The notes: generated by a model from the letters alone, not told the origin. A stretch of DNA of 64,000 bases from JACRDG01 sp963760985 (GCA_963760985.1 CAVXFM010000007.1:124001-188000), one strand, 5' to 3'; numbered from the stretch's first letter, positions 40,590-48,991 are shown. Made by a program: numbers and translations.

Positions 40590-41376
40590 CTCGCGCTGAG
40601 CCACTACATTTTGTGTTTCGCAGACATGGGTTCGCTCCTTAAATAACGCCATATCGGCAATTGTCGGTTTCCGTGTCCTGACGACTGCATCCCATAGCTT
40701 CGCGAGAATGCCATGTTTCAAAGGTCCAGTTTTCGAGTTGGACCTCGAAGAGTACATCAGATGCACGATCGTAACCGGAGTATCGGGTACTGTAAACGGG
40801 AAAGTGAATCCCGGGCAAATGCAACCCAGGCTCCCCATCATACTGTTGGGAGGGAATTAGCCATAGCCGAGATCACTCATTACCCTGTGCTAAAGCGCGA
40901 ATACACTCATTGACTTGAACGAATGCGCGTTTACTCCGTCACAAAGGACTATACCTCAAGGAAAAGTGAGGCGGTTGGACTTGGATGCTTGAACTCGCGG
41001 TACGTGCGGCATCTTCCCGTAGTGAAATACGCGAGCCCTGAGGGGATTTTGGCACGGGTTTGGCCATGGAGATCGGGCCAGAATTCGGTACGAGTGGGTG
41101 AGAGGAGAGAATCGGTCGGCAATATGTTGCTATGGAGTTCGGAACGGGAAACGAAAGGCAAAAGTTGAGGAAAGGTGTCAACCGATCTGGCCACACGGCA
41201 GTCAATGGCCCTGGTATCTCCCTTGACACATGGCATTGCCTTGTACCAGTGTGTGCCCTGCCCTCGGGTCGCTCCTTCCGCCAGCAACCCGGGCGGGCTC
41301 GCACGTGTAAACTCGCCCGGGTCCTGGCTGTCCTCTTCTTTCCGTTACCGAGGCAATTCGCCGCCGACCCTGTAGG
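40590..41376. other. intergenic region downstream of the RiPP precursor genes
   Basis: Nearly 790 bases without a gene that I recognise. I looked for further copies of the precursor leader and its upstream signature on both strands and found none here. Confidence 0.4.
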
Positions 41377-41610
41377 TCAGTCCGCTCCACCCTTGGTACA
41401 ATTGCCGTGATACATCGCGCTCGCACCCTGCTGGCAAAGCCCGGTCGGCGAGGGGCCTGACAGGCAGTTCACGTTCGCGTCTCCCCCATCCCTACAGATC
41501 CCTGGTGCGCCCGTGCCCGCGCCGCCACTCACTCCTTCCAAATCATCGCCTTCCACCCCTTGGGATTTAGGTTCTTCATACGCGCCTTTTTTCTTCTCTT
41601 CGTCCGACAT
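41377..41610 (-). CDS. candidate RiPP precursor peptide 1 (Gly-Gly leader, four C-x-x-G units)
   Basis: 77 residues from ATG 41610 (GGGAGG 5 bases before it). The leader of 30 residues is acidic and ends in GDDLEGVSGG, a double-glycine site of the kind cut by C39-peptidase exporters. The core of 47 residues is rich in Gly and Ser and has four Cys, at 39, 49, 59 and 71, each followed by x-x-Gly: CRDG, CLSG, CQQG, CTKG. The leader is nearly identical with those at 42448 and 43475. Inferred substrate of the two radical SAM/SPASM enzymes upstream. It lies just after a decayed scmF copy, as peptide 3 lies after the intact scmF. Confidence 0.8.
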   Translation of the reverse strand: MSDEEKKKGAYEEPKSQGVEGDDLEGVSGGAGTGAPGICRDGGDANVNCLSGPSPTGLCQQGASAMYHGNCTKGGAD

Positions 41611-41690
41611 GGCTTCCTCCCTTCTCATTCATGGATTTGATGCCTCTTGAACGAGAGGTCATGTTGAGCGACCTCATTCTTTTTACTCCT

Positions 41691-42015
41691 TCATGCCACA
41701 GCGACAGCCTTGTCGTCAGGCTCGCCAGCGAGGCGGGTGAACGGAAAAAGTCCCTTGGCGTAGGCCTGTTCGCAACACCAAGACAGCGCCCAAAGGTCAT
41801 TGTTCGCATTACAGTTCAGCGCCTTCCAACGCTCCGTCAAAGCAGCCTTGCAGTCCCCGTATCCATTCAGGGATTTCAGCGTCCGTGCCGTCGAGACTCA
41901 TGGAAACGAAGCGCCGCTCATGCGATGCGATAGATCGAGCCAACTCCGTAGTACAGGTCACTCCATTGGTTTCCATGGTGAGAAGCAATTTCTCTAAGCA
42001 AACGTAATCCGTCGG
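41691..42015 (-). pseudogene. collapsed second copy of the scmF-like radical SAM gene
   Basis: Two pieces of the protein at 43790 are fused with the centre missing. The first (about 41811-42015) reads ETNGVTCTTELARSIASHER and EWIRGLQGCFDGAL, matching the ETNGVACTPELAQSIAACER and EWVRGVRGCFDGAL of the intact gene. Directly after it, in another frame, NCNANNDLWALSWCCEQAYA and GLFPFTRLA match its last 40 residues, ending at 41691. The cluster-binding N-terminal part and over 200 internal residues are gone. It cannot be functional and marks an old duplication of the enzyme-precursor unit. Confidence 0.8.
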
Positions 42016-42134
42016 AAAGGCGTCACTTGAGCTGCCGACACGGTACTCAACAGCTCTGGCGTCTTTTCCGGCCAATGGCATTGCTGAGCGCACTTGCCCT
42101 GCTCTGAAGTCGCCGTCCTCAATTCTCACAGACA

Positions 42135-42317
42135 CTCGCTGCCCACCGGGCCGCACTACTGGCCTACTATGGCAACCCCATCTCAACGGGACCGCTGAAA
42201 GCAACCAACAACAAGATCAAGACCATGCAACGTAAGGCGTACGGATATCGAGACCTTGAATTCTTCACCCTCAAGATCTACGCCTCTCACAACATGGAAT
42301 ACGCACTTGTCGGATGA
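42135..42317 (+). pseudogene. C-terminal remnant of an ISL3-family transposase
   Basis: About 60 codons on the plus strand, from LAAHRAALLAYYGNPISTGP to an intact stop, with the ISL3 ending pattern GPLKATNNKIKTMQRKAYGY, then FTLKIYASH. The frame is closed by a TGA at 42105 and nothing upstream matches the rest of a transposase. It lies between the collapsed scmF copy and precursor 2, so insertion-sequence activity probably caused the local damage. Confidence 0.8.
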
Positions 42318-42447
42318 GCCCCAAGAATTGAGGGACGAACCCCACTAACACGGGATTTGATTCTCTTGCCCGTCTGTCTGTCCAGATCTAGCTCGCTCCA
42401 GCTTCGGAAGTTTTGCGAAGCTCCGGGGTGACGAATCACTTCTACAC

Positions 42448-42660
42448 CTACCGTCCGCGTGCCACTCCACCCTGCGTGCAAGTGTATGATTTTGGTGAGG
42501 GGCCGGTACGACACGCCGCACTTGCACTTGCGCCCGTCATGCAGTCTGGGTCGTCTCCAGTGCTATTGCCCACGCCCCCTGCTACACCTTCCAGTTCGTC
42601 GCCTTCGCCATGAGATTCTGGCTTCTCATACTTGCCGTTTTTCGTTTGTTCATCTGACAT
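42448..42660 (-). CDS. candidate RiPP precursor peptide 2 (Gly-Gly leader, three C-x-x-G units)
   Basis: 70 residues from ATG 42660, with GGAAGGAC upstream. The leader of 29 residues ends in GDELEGVAGG. The core of 41 residues has Cys at 40, 50 and 61, each followed by x-x-Gly: CMTG, CRTG, CTQG, and ends in Gly/Arg. Leader residues 9-18 (GKYEKPESHG) are identical with peptide 3. One C-x-x-G unit fewer than peptides 1 and 3. Confidence 0.8.
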   Translation of the reverse strand: MSDEQTKNGKYEKPESHGEGDELEGVAGGVGNSTGDDPDCMTGASASAACRTGPSPKSYTCTQGGVARGR

Positions 42661-42789
42661 GACGTTGGTCCTTCCTACCGATGGATTTGATCCCTCCAAA
42701 AAGAGGGATCGAGTAGCGAACTCCTCGTTGCTTTCGGCCTCTTATACGGCCATGGGCAGCCAATTACTCGTATCCGTGTGCGCCATCAC

Positions 42790-42972
42790 TCAACCGCCGG
42801 GCGCCCCACCACCCCGGCAACTCCCCATTCCGGGGCTCGCCCCAGGCTCATAGCCTCCAGTAGCTTTGCCGGTGACTCCAGGGCCGTGGGTGCAACTGTA
42901 ACCAAAACATAGGTGAGCCCCCGCCTTTGCCGGGGAGACTCCCAGAGGTTTTGCCGTGCGCTGCGTTAGCAA
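42790..42972 (-). pseudogene. core-like fragment of a further precursor
   Basis: An open frame whose last 40 residues look like the cores of the precursor peptides: SCTHGPGVTGKATGG and SCRGGGAPGG contain two C-x-x-G units in a Gly-rich context. The preceding residues do not match the leader, and the only start is a TTG without ribosome site. I read it as a decayed precursor, but chance resemblance in a Gly-rich frame is possible. Confidence 0.35.
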
Positions 42973-43199
42973 GCGACAGTGGAAGCGGGAAGCGCCTCCG
43001 AATCCACAACGGGTCTACAGCGGTACCAAGATACCTATTCACAACCGCATCGAACAGCCCCTCGTGACCGAGGAGAACACTCATAGGCCGCCGCCGAAGG
43101 GTACTCAGTCCGAGACTGGAACACCGGTCGAAAGCGACGGGACTCTGCTCGCCCTTCAGGGCGCTCTTCGATGGCCCCTTTGAGGGCTCACGGAAATAA

Positions 43200-43225
43200 G
43201 CCCCCGGGGGGGCTCTGCCGGGGGC
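43200..43225 (-). terminator. stem-loop after the precursor leader remnant
   Basis: GCCCCCGG pairs with CCGGGGGC around a 10-base loop, followed on the minus strand by TTATTT. A probable terminator for transcripts coming through the precursor region. Confidence 0.55.
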
Positions 43226-43353
43226 CATTTAACTTGCCTTGGCACCGGTGTCACATCGTTCCTGGGCGCCTGTGCCGAGCTTCCCCTGAAGCCTTCCATT
43301 TCGTAACCGCCTATTGCCTGAGATTCGGGCTTTTCACAGTCATTTTCAGAGAT
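43226..43353 (-). pseudogene. precursor leader remnant without start codon
   Basis: From 43353 the minus strand reads SENDCEKPESQAIGGYEMEG after an ATC codon that sits exactly where the three intact precursors have ATG, behind the same upstream signature (ATCCATG, GGAAAGGACGAAAGC). The leader block EKPES is kept, but the Gly-Gly site has become FRGSS and the following part has no cysteine. A start-codon loss followed by decay is the simplest reading. Confidence 0.65.
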
Positions 43354-43474
43354 AGCTTTCGTCCTTTCCCTACATGGATTTGAAGCCTTTTGAAATTCCT
43401 TTTCCCGGTGAACTTTCAGTGAGGGGCAGTCAGTTTCGGAAAAACGTCAGGTCCCGCGCGTTACGAATTACCTT

Positions 43475-43705
43475 CTACATGCCACTCGTCCCCGATGAGC
43501 ATTTCGCTGGCCCCGCGCTTGTGCCATTGGTACAATTGCGGTAATGGGGTGTGCCTCCGGTGGCGCAAGTTATAGGGTCACCGCCCGAGCCGCAATAGGT
43601 ATCTTGCCCGGGCTGTGATCCACCGCTGACGCCCTCCAGTTCGTCGTCTGCGCCGTGAGATTCTGGCTTTTCATACTTGCCGTTCTTCTTTTCTTCGTCT
43701 GACAT
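43475..43705 (-). CDS. candidate RiPP precursor peptide 3 (Gly-Gly leader, four C-x-x-G units)
   Basis: 76 residues from ATG 43705, with AAAGGAG 7 bases before it (the frame is open to a GTG at 43738 without support). The leader of 29 residues contains GKYEKPESHG and ends ADDELEGVSGG. The core of 47 residues has Cys at 38, 47, 58 and 69, each followed by x-x-Gly: CGSG, CATG, CTNG, CSSG. It follows the intact scmF-like gene by about 85 bases on the same strand, which makes it the most direct candidate substrate of that enzyme pair. Confidence 0.82.
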   Translation of the reverse strand: MSDEEKKNGKYEKPESHGADDELEGVSGGSQPGQDTYCGSGGDPITCATGGTPHYRNCTNGTSAGPAKCSSGTSGM

Positions 43706-43789
43706 GGCTTTGCTCCTTTCTGTACGTGGATCTGACACCCTTGTAACAAGGGGTCAATTGTAGACTACGACCTCATTCTTGTTAGGCTT

Positions 43790-44920
43790 TCATGCCACCT
43801 CAGCGCCCCGGCGTCCGGAGGCTTCAGCGAGGCGGCTGACCGGAAAGAGTCCTCTGGCATAGGCCTGCTCGCAGAACCAAAACGGCGCCCAGAGGTCTTT
43901 GTTCGCATAATAGTTCTGCGCCAGGCAACTCCCCCGGCACCGGGAGCGCATGAGGCACTCTGCGCAGATTCCCTTGAAAGCCTTGGGCATGCCTTCACGG
44001 ATCTCCTTCAACACGGGGTTATTGTCCCAAACTTCCTCCAGGCGATCGGTGCCCGCATGACCGAACACCATCTCTGGGACTGTTTCCCCGATTCCGCACA
44101 ACGCGTAGGTTGCATCTCCCAAGACCCCGAGAATGCCCAGCACACCACAGGTTCCGCAGCCGTTGCCCTTCGCACCGTAGATCGTCCCGAGTGGACGAAA
44201 GGCCATGGGATGGTCGAAAATAAGCCTGAGTTTGGCGGACTTCCTCAGGTCATTCTCCACCCACCGGCCTAGTTCGACCAGCTTTTCGATGGGGAGCGCC
44301 TCTTGGGATTCGTGCAAGTGTTCTCCCCGTGAGGTGGGCTGCAGGACGTTGAATTTTAGCGACTCCGCGCTCAAGGATTCCGCGAGTCGCACCATTGAAG
44401 CCATATGATCCACATTTCGGCGCATCACCGTCATGATGACCTGAGGATTCAAGCCTGCGTCCACGAGGTTCCGGATGCCTGACAAAGCACCGTCAAAGCA
44501 GCCTCTTACACCCCGAACCCATTCATGGGTGTCCGCGTCCGTACTGTCGAGACTCACGGAAACAAAGGGACGCTCGCATGCCGCTATGGATTGAGCCAAC
44601 TCGGGCGTACAGGCGACACCATTGGTTTCCAAAATGAGAGGCAATTTCTCCACGCGAAGGTAATCCAGTAATTCCTTGATATCAGGATGGATGAGCGGCT
44701 CTCCTCCGGTCAGTTTGACACTGGACAGTCCCAGTGGCTTTGCCTGTTCTATAATGGAACGAAACATCTCGGGCGGCAACGAAGGATGCACTTGGCCGTC
44801 TCCCTGAAACTTGGGAGTGATCCAGCAGTGGCGGCATCGCAGGTTGCAGCCTTTGGTCAGGTAAAAATAGAGCGTGTTGAGAGGGTAAGGACGGCTCGCA
44901 ATCTGTTCGGTGTCAGCCAT
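43790..44920 (-). CDS. scmF: radical SAM/SPASM peptide-modifying enzyme, SynChlorMet ScmF type
   Basis: 376 residues from ATG 44920. The radical SAM motif is CNLRCRHC (near residue 24), with KLTGGEPLIHPDIKELL downstream. The C-terminal SPASM region is rich in cysteine: CGTCGVLG, YALCGIGE, ICAECLMRSRCRGSCLAQNY and FWFCEQA, enough for two auxiliary 4Fe-4S clusters. The relation to PqqE-like RiPP maturases is clear; the assignment to the ScmF group rests on my memory of its FYLTxGCNLxCRHCW start. The first 8 bases overlap the end of the scmE-like gene, so the two are translationally coupled. Expected to act on the precursors downstream. Confidence 0.78.
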   Translation of the reverse strand: MADTEQIASRPYPLNTLYFYLTKGCNLRCRHCWITPKFQGDGQVHPSLPPEMFRSIIEQAKPLGLSSVKLTGGEPLIHPDIKELLDYLRVEKLPLILETNGVACTPELAQSIAACERPFVSVSLDSTDADTHEWVRGVRGCFDGALSGIRNLVDAGLNPQVIMTVMRRNVDHMASMVRLAESLSAESLKFNVLQPTSRGEHLHESQEALPIEKLVELGRWVENDLRKSAKLRLIFDHPMAFRPLGTIYGAKGNGCGTCGVLGILGVLGDATYALCGIGETVPEMVFGHAGTDRLEEVWDNNPVLKEIREGMPKAFKGICAECLMRSRCRGSCLAQNYYANKDLWAPFWFCEQAYARGLFPVSRLAEASGRRGAEVA

Positions 44921-46052
44921 GGCAATTGCCCCCGTTCGGCGATGATGCGAAGTCTTCTTCGGGCGGCAAAGTGCCCCCTGATTCGAGATAAGCCCTGAAG
45001 CATGAATCCGGGCTCGGATGCCAGGCATCGTGCACTATCGTGTACGAGGTTGCCGGGCAGTCTCCCGTGCAGTAGGTTACGTACGGGCATCCGCTGCAGA
45101 ATTTGAACGACGAGAGTGGAATTTCTCTTCGTTTTCTGAACCGATTCAACTCGGGATGATCCTGCCAGATTTCCGTGAGGTCGTCCTCGTGGATGCGGCC
45201 GAGGGCCATGTCCGGCATTTGGACGCACGGCACCATCACCCCATCGGCTCGTACACCTATCTTGGAAAACGATCCTCCGCAGCCAGTCAAGAAGCCTCGA
45301 CCCGGAAGCGAGGGCAATCCTTGCTCGCGAGCTCGTTCCATCGCGCGCCATCCTCGCGCCTCGGACAGCGGGCCGGCGTTGGCGGATATCCGTCCGTCGT
45401 ATTTGCGGGAAAGGGCAAGGAGCGACTTCATCGCGATAAGACGTTCTTCTCCGGTTAACTGGACTTGTTCGGCGTTCTTTCGGCACAGACCGAGATGAGA
45501 GGCCGAATTGGTGCCGAATGAAGACAAGCCGAAATCCTCGAGCAGGAGCCGAGCGACATTGTCCAAGTCTCGCACGTTTCCCCGATGAATCGTCACACGT
45601 ACGGTGGCAGGAACCCCATGCCGTTGCAGAAGTTTAAGGCCCCTGACGGCTCGATCGAAATTCCCCGCGCCTCGGCACGCATCATGAGTTTCGGCAGCAG
45701 AACCGTCGATAGAGACCTGCACGTAATTACACCTGCCGGTGGACGCAATAAAGCCTGCCATTTCATCTGTGATCAGCGTCGCGTTCGAAAGAATAGAGAA
45801 TCTCAGACCGTTGCGCACGATACCATCGACAAGTTGCCGAAAATCCGTTCTCACAAAAGGCTCGCCACCCTGGAGACATACGTCCAGCACCATAGCTCGA
45901 TTCAATTCCTCGAAGAACTTGAGCCATTCTTCAGTGGGCAGATCCTCTTCCACATCAGCGCCACTCGTAAAGTGGCTGCAGTACTTGCAGCGAAGATTAC
46001 ATCTGCTTGTTATGAGCAGATCCACAGACCTGGGTGTTCTCATGATGTTCAT
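44913..46052 (-). CDS. scmE: radical SAM/SPASM peptide-modifying enzyme, SynChlorMet ScmE type
   Basis: 379 residues from ATG 46052. Radical SAM motif CNLRCKYC (near residue 18), CLQGGEPFVRTDF, and a C-terminal SPASM domain with GCGGSFSKIGVRADGVMVPC, MALGRIHEDDLTEIW and CSGCPYVTYCTGDCPATSY. This is a PqqE-like maturase, the second of the pair. Its start overlaps the PqqD-like stop as TAATG, and its end overlaps scmF, so the three form one coupled unit. The ScmE name follows my recollection of the TIGRFAM cassette and needs a profile search. Confidence 0.78.
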   Translation of the reverse strand: MNIMRTPRSVDLLITSRCNLRCKYCSHFTSGADVEEDLPTEEWLKFFEELNRAMVLDVCLQGGEPFVRTDFRQLVDGIVRNGLRFSILSNATLITDEMAGFIASTGRCNYVQVSIDGSAAETHDACRGAGNFDRAVRGLKLLQRHGVPATVRVTIHRGNVRDLDNVARLLLEDFGLSSFGTNSASHLGLCRKNAEQVQLTGEERLIAMKSLLALSRKYDGRISANAGPLSEARGWRAMERAREQGLPSLPGRGFLTGCGGSFSKIGVRADGVMVPCVQMPDMALGRIHEDDLTEIWQDHPELNRFRKRREIPLSSFKFCSGCPYVTYCTGDCPATSYTIVHDAWHPSPDSCFRAYLESGGTLPPEEDFASSPNGGNCHG

Positions 46053-46346
46053 TATTCAATCATCCCTTCACCATTTGTCTGGATGAAACCCTTTTCTTCA
46101 AGGACTTCTATGAATTGTGTCTACTTGCTGCTCAACCTCATCAGCCACGCTGGAGTAGTAATTCCGTATCTGATCGGCAATGTCGTGCACGCTGTGGGCC
46201 CCATCGAGAAGCTTCCAGATGAACACACCTATGGGGTTGAGAACTCGTGCGTTCCCCGTGTCCGGATCAAAAAGGATGACCCAACTGTCCGATTCCTCAC
46301 GGAGTCGTATCTGGGGTTTCGCCACAGGTTTCGCATCTAATGACAT
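46052..46346 (-). CDS. scmD: PqqD-like peptide carrier protein (RiPP recognition element; one frame break)
   Basis: About 98 residues. The PqqD-type winged fold is visible: LREESDSWVILFDPDTGNAR, LNPIGVFIWKLLDGAHSVHDI and a helix SSVADEVEQQVD. The frame stops early at 46098, but past a break near 46118 the next frame continues QFIEVLEEKGFIQTNGEG and stops at 46052, giving the normal C-terminal helix. PqqD proteins bind the leader of a precursor and present it to the radical SAM enzyme. ATG 46346 has GGAGGAG just before it. First gene of the modification unit. Confidence 0.8.
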
Positions 46347-46496
46347 CAGCTCCTCCTTCCTTCGTTCTTCACGCTGGTTCTGCCATGTTCATTAAAGGAT
46401 AGCATTTTTTTCCCGCGGAAACGGTTCAATTGCTTTTCAGGGAGCAAGAATAATTACTCACAGGCTGTTCCTGGCCCCCGGCTCTACACTGTGGCC

Positions 46497-46617
46497 AATG
46501 CGTTTTCACACGTGCAGCACTGGCGGCAAACCGCTTTCGCTACGAACGGCCCGGCCTGACTGCGCTTCAGAGGCATGCTGCCAGTAGACCACAATCACTT
46601 ACGTGATCGCACATCGG
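46497..46617 (+). repeat. dispersed repeat B, copy 2
   Basis: About 120 bases matching 32773-32893 at roughly nine positions in ten, same orientation. It covers the 3' end of the transglutaminase-like fragment. Confidence 0.85.
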
Positions 46618-46619
46618 TA

Positions 46620-46898
46620 TGAGTCCTTGTCTTTCGATTCAGTCGGTTTAAGGGTTCTTGAGGACTGACACGTACTGGCCGACAGCCCATCAGAGTTTCG
46701 TATTGGTCCGAAGGGACTTAAGGTTGTGGGGTCGATCACCAAGTAGCATCGTCGGTCACCCATCGTGACACCTCCGAAGACGGTTGTATTTGCACCCGTG
46801 GTCCGCAGGCATACAAAGGTGTCAGAGTATGCAACGGGATAACCAATTCTGTCGAGCACTTTTCGTGCCAAGTATGCGAAACAGAGGCACGATCCCAC
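46620..46898 (-). pseudogene. possible transglutaminase-like fragment
   Basis: An open frame of about 95 residues whose first part reads GSCLCFAYLARKVLDRIGYP and later YLVIDPTTLSPFG. This resembles the Cys block and the terminal Asp-Pro-Thr of transglutaminase/papain-fold peptidases used for leader removal in some RiPP systems. The His block is not seen, a stop codon closes the frame just upstream, and the 3' end runs into repeat B. Probably a broken remnant; chance is not excluded. Confidence 0.3.
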
Positions 46899-47071
46899 AA
46901 GAACCGCATTATTATACAGTTAGCCGCGGGAAGGGAATGTGCGAGGTGAAGTGAGAGGTGGGCAAGAAACGGGCTCGTGTCTGAATATCGGTCACTTTTA
47001 TTCGTGAACACTGTTTTATCCATAGGTTAAAAGATATTCTCGTGTCTTGAAATCGCGCAGGGACGTTTAAT

Positions 47072-47183
47072 GTGAACTCCCATGACCTGGAGGGTCACCA
47101 CGAACCATGAAAATGGCGCCCTGCCCAGCGACCAGCATGAGCTGGCAAGTGCTTGAAGTTCTTGGGGATGGGGGTTTGGGGGA
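47072..47183 (+). repeat. dispersed repeat C, copy 1
   Basis: About 112 bases, near-identical with 48992-49108 and in the same orientation, so the pair brackets the tolC-like gene. Begins GTGAACTCCCATGACCTGG with GGAGGGTCAC closing a short inverted repeat. Confidence 0.85.
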
Positions 47184-47213
47184 AGGCCCTTCTTTCAAGA
47201 AGGGCCTTCCCCC
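47178..47213. terminator. perfect 17-base-pair stem-loop downstream of the TolC-like gene
   Basis: GGGGGAAGGCCCTTCTT is followed after two bases by its exact reverse complement, 31 bases beyond the minus-strand stop of the tolC-like gene. The T-run precedes rather than follows the stem on that strand. It probably separates the exporter transcript from the scmDEF unit. Confidence 0.6.
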
Positions 47214-47243
47214 AAAAATGCATTTTCACATGAGAAGCTCTTC

Positions 47244-48680
47244 TTAGCGCCTTAGGATACCCATGGCTCGTTCCAATATTGCTTGGTTGATCCGGTACCC
47301 TATCAGGGCACGGTAATATTCCGCCTGTCCCAGCACCAGGTCCCTTTGCGCTATCAGGACTTCAGTATAACTCACATCCGCCTCCTGATATCTCTTTTGA
47401 AAGAGCCTGAAGTTCTCCGATCGAGAAGCCACTGCCCTTCGGGTGTCCTGAATGTCCCCTTCAGACTTCTTCATCTGCAAATAGGCGGTCTTGACCTGTT
47501 CCGAAATATCTTGCACAAGCTTCTGCCTGGCCAGCACCTGTTCGCGGATCCCTTCTCGTCGCTGCTTAACCGTGGAGTTGCTGCGGAACAGGTCAAAACT
47601 CCAGCTAAGCACTCCTGCAAGAGTCCAAGTGTTGGTGCCTTCCGGATCGAGCACATTCCAGTCATCGTTTCTTCTGCCTCCGGCGGCCTCTAACGAGACC
47701 GTAGGCAGGAGAGCTGCCTTCGCAGATTTTGTCGCCTCCTCGGCCTCCCGGATGGAGATCGTGGCCTGGATTATCTCGTCGCGGTTTGACACCGCGGTAG
47801 TATAGATAGCGGGGATTCGGTAAGAATTCGGTCTATACTTATAGTTCTGCAGTATTTCCAATGGGGTCTCAGGTGCGTTCGACATGAGGGTGTTCAAGAT
47901 TACCCTATTGGTCGCGATATCTGTCTGGGCCGATCTTTGGTCCACGAGAGCCTGGGCCAGCTGGCCTTCGGTGGAGAGAACGTCGGTCTTGGTCACTATT
48001 CCTGCCCGGAGAAACTTGGTATTGAGCGCTTTCAATTTTCTGAGAGTACTTATTGACTCCTTGACCACTTCGAGCACTTTCTCGGCGAGCATCATGGAAT
48101 AATAGGCCTGGTACACGGCAAGGACGAGGTCCTGCCGGTCGACCTGCAACTGCAGTTGGGAGTGGGTAACCGCCAGCTTGGCGATATTATAGTCGGCCAC
48201 CAGCTTTCCGCCCTGGTATACCGGTTGATTCACGGACAGCGCCCCTGAAAAACGCCGGTATGGGTCGATTCTGTAGGGGTAATCCATACGCGGGAGATTG
48301 AGTCTGGATCGCCCCGTATACTGGCTGTACCGGGACACGTGGTCCGGAGGGCCGAATTCACCACCTCCCACCATGTATTTGGGCCATGTCCCCGTGTAAG
48401 TGATCGACGCAGACGGGAAGAAATCCGAATATGCGGCTTGCGATTGCCACTCCAGTTGTCTGATCCTGGAAAAGGCCTCTCCAATCTGGGGATTCCTTTG
48501 CAAGGTCACCTGTACCGCCTGGGCCAAGCCAATGCGACCGTTGTCTCCCCGCGACCTGGTCGCGCGTCTTGCCTCTGCCGCAGCACCTCGCGAGGTTTTA
48601 TGCTCAAATCCCTGGACCACGGTGGTTCCCAAGAGTATGAGACTAAACAAGACGGCTATGGCAAGCCTTGACACAGCCAT
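47244..48680 (-). CDS. TolC-family outer membrane efflux protein
   Basis: 478 residues. Signal peptide at the N-terminus (LAIAVLFSLILLGTTVVQGF), then the two-fold OEP repeat with long coiled-coil helices: IGLAQAVQVTLQRNPQIGEA at the start and MGILRR at the end. It would form the outer-membrane channel of a type I secretion system. Same strand and order as the HlyD adaptor and two ABC proteins upstream, so it most likely completes the peptide exporter. Start is ATG 48680. Confidence 0.88.
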   Translation of the reverse strand: MAVSRLAIAVLFSLILLGTTVVQGFEHKTSRGAAAEARRATRSRGDNGRIGLAQAVQVTLQRNPQIGEAFSRIRQLEWQSQAAYSDFFPSASITYTGTWPKYMVGGGEFGPPDHVSRYSQYTGRSRLNLPRMDYPYRIDPYRRFSGALSVNQPVYQGGKLVADYNIAKLAVTHSQLQLQVDRQDLVLAVYQAYYSMMLAEKVLEVVKESISTLRKLKALNTKFLRAGIVTKTDVLSTEGQLAQALVDQRSAQTDIATNRVILNTLMSNAPETPLEILQNYKYRPNSYRIPAIYTTAVSNRDEIIQATISIREAEEATKSAKAALLPTVSLEAAGGRRNDDWNVLDPEGTNTWTLAGVLSWSFDLFRSNSTVKQRREGIREQVLARQKLVQDISEQVKTAYLQMKKSEGDIQDTRRAVASRSENFRLFQKRYQEADVSYTEVLIAQRDLVLGQAEYYRALIGYRINQAILERAMGILRR

Positions 48681-48991
48681 TCATAGAGCCTTTCCCAGAG
48701 GCCGAGGGTGACATCCTGCCGCTCGATAAAAAGACATGGCCATCTCCCGGGCCGTAGGGCCGGCTTCTGTACGACAGAAGCATGATTCACGAGCGGCATC
48801 GGTAAATGAAAAACAGCCCAAGTCTTTCATTAAAATGCATTCTTGTGAGGGATGTCAAATTAAATCCTTGGGTTCCCTCAACTCGACGCGGGCGTGGGAT
48901 CAATGTGAGAGCCGGTGACCGGCACAAATCTCAGCCCATGAGGAATAGTGAGTGGACCCTCGTTGCCGCTTCTGGAAGGGAGTTTGTTGTG

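Noticed and set aside
41202..41426. A further Gly/Cys-containing small frame downstream of precursor 1, considered as another precursor
   Set aside because: It lacks the leader, the upstream signature and the C-x-x-G rule.
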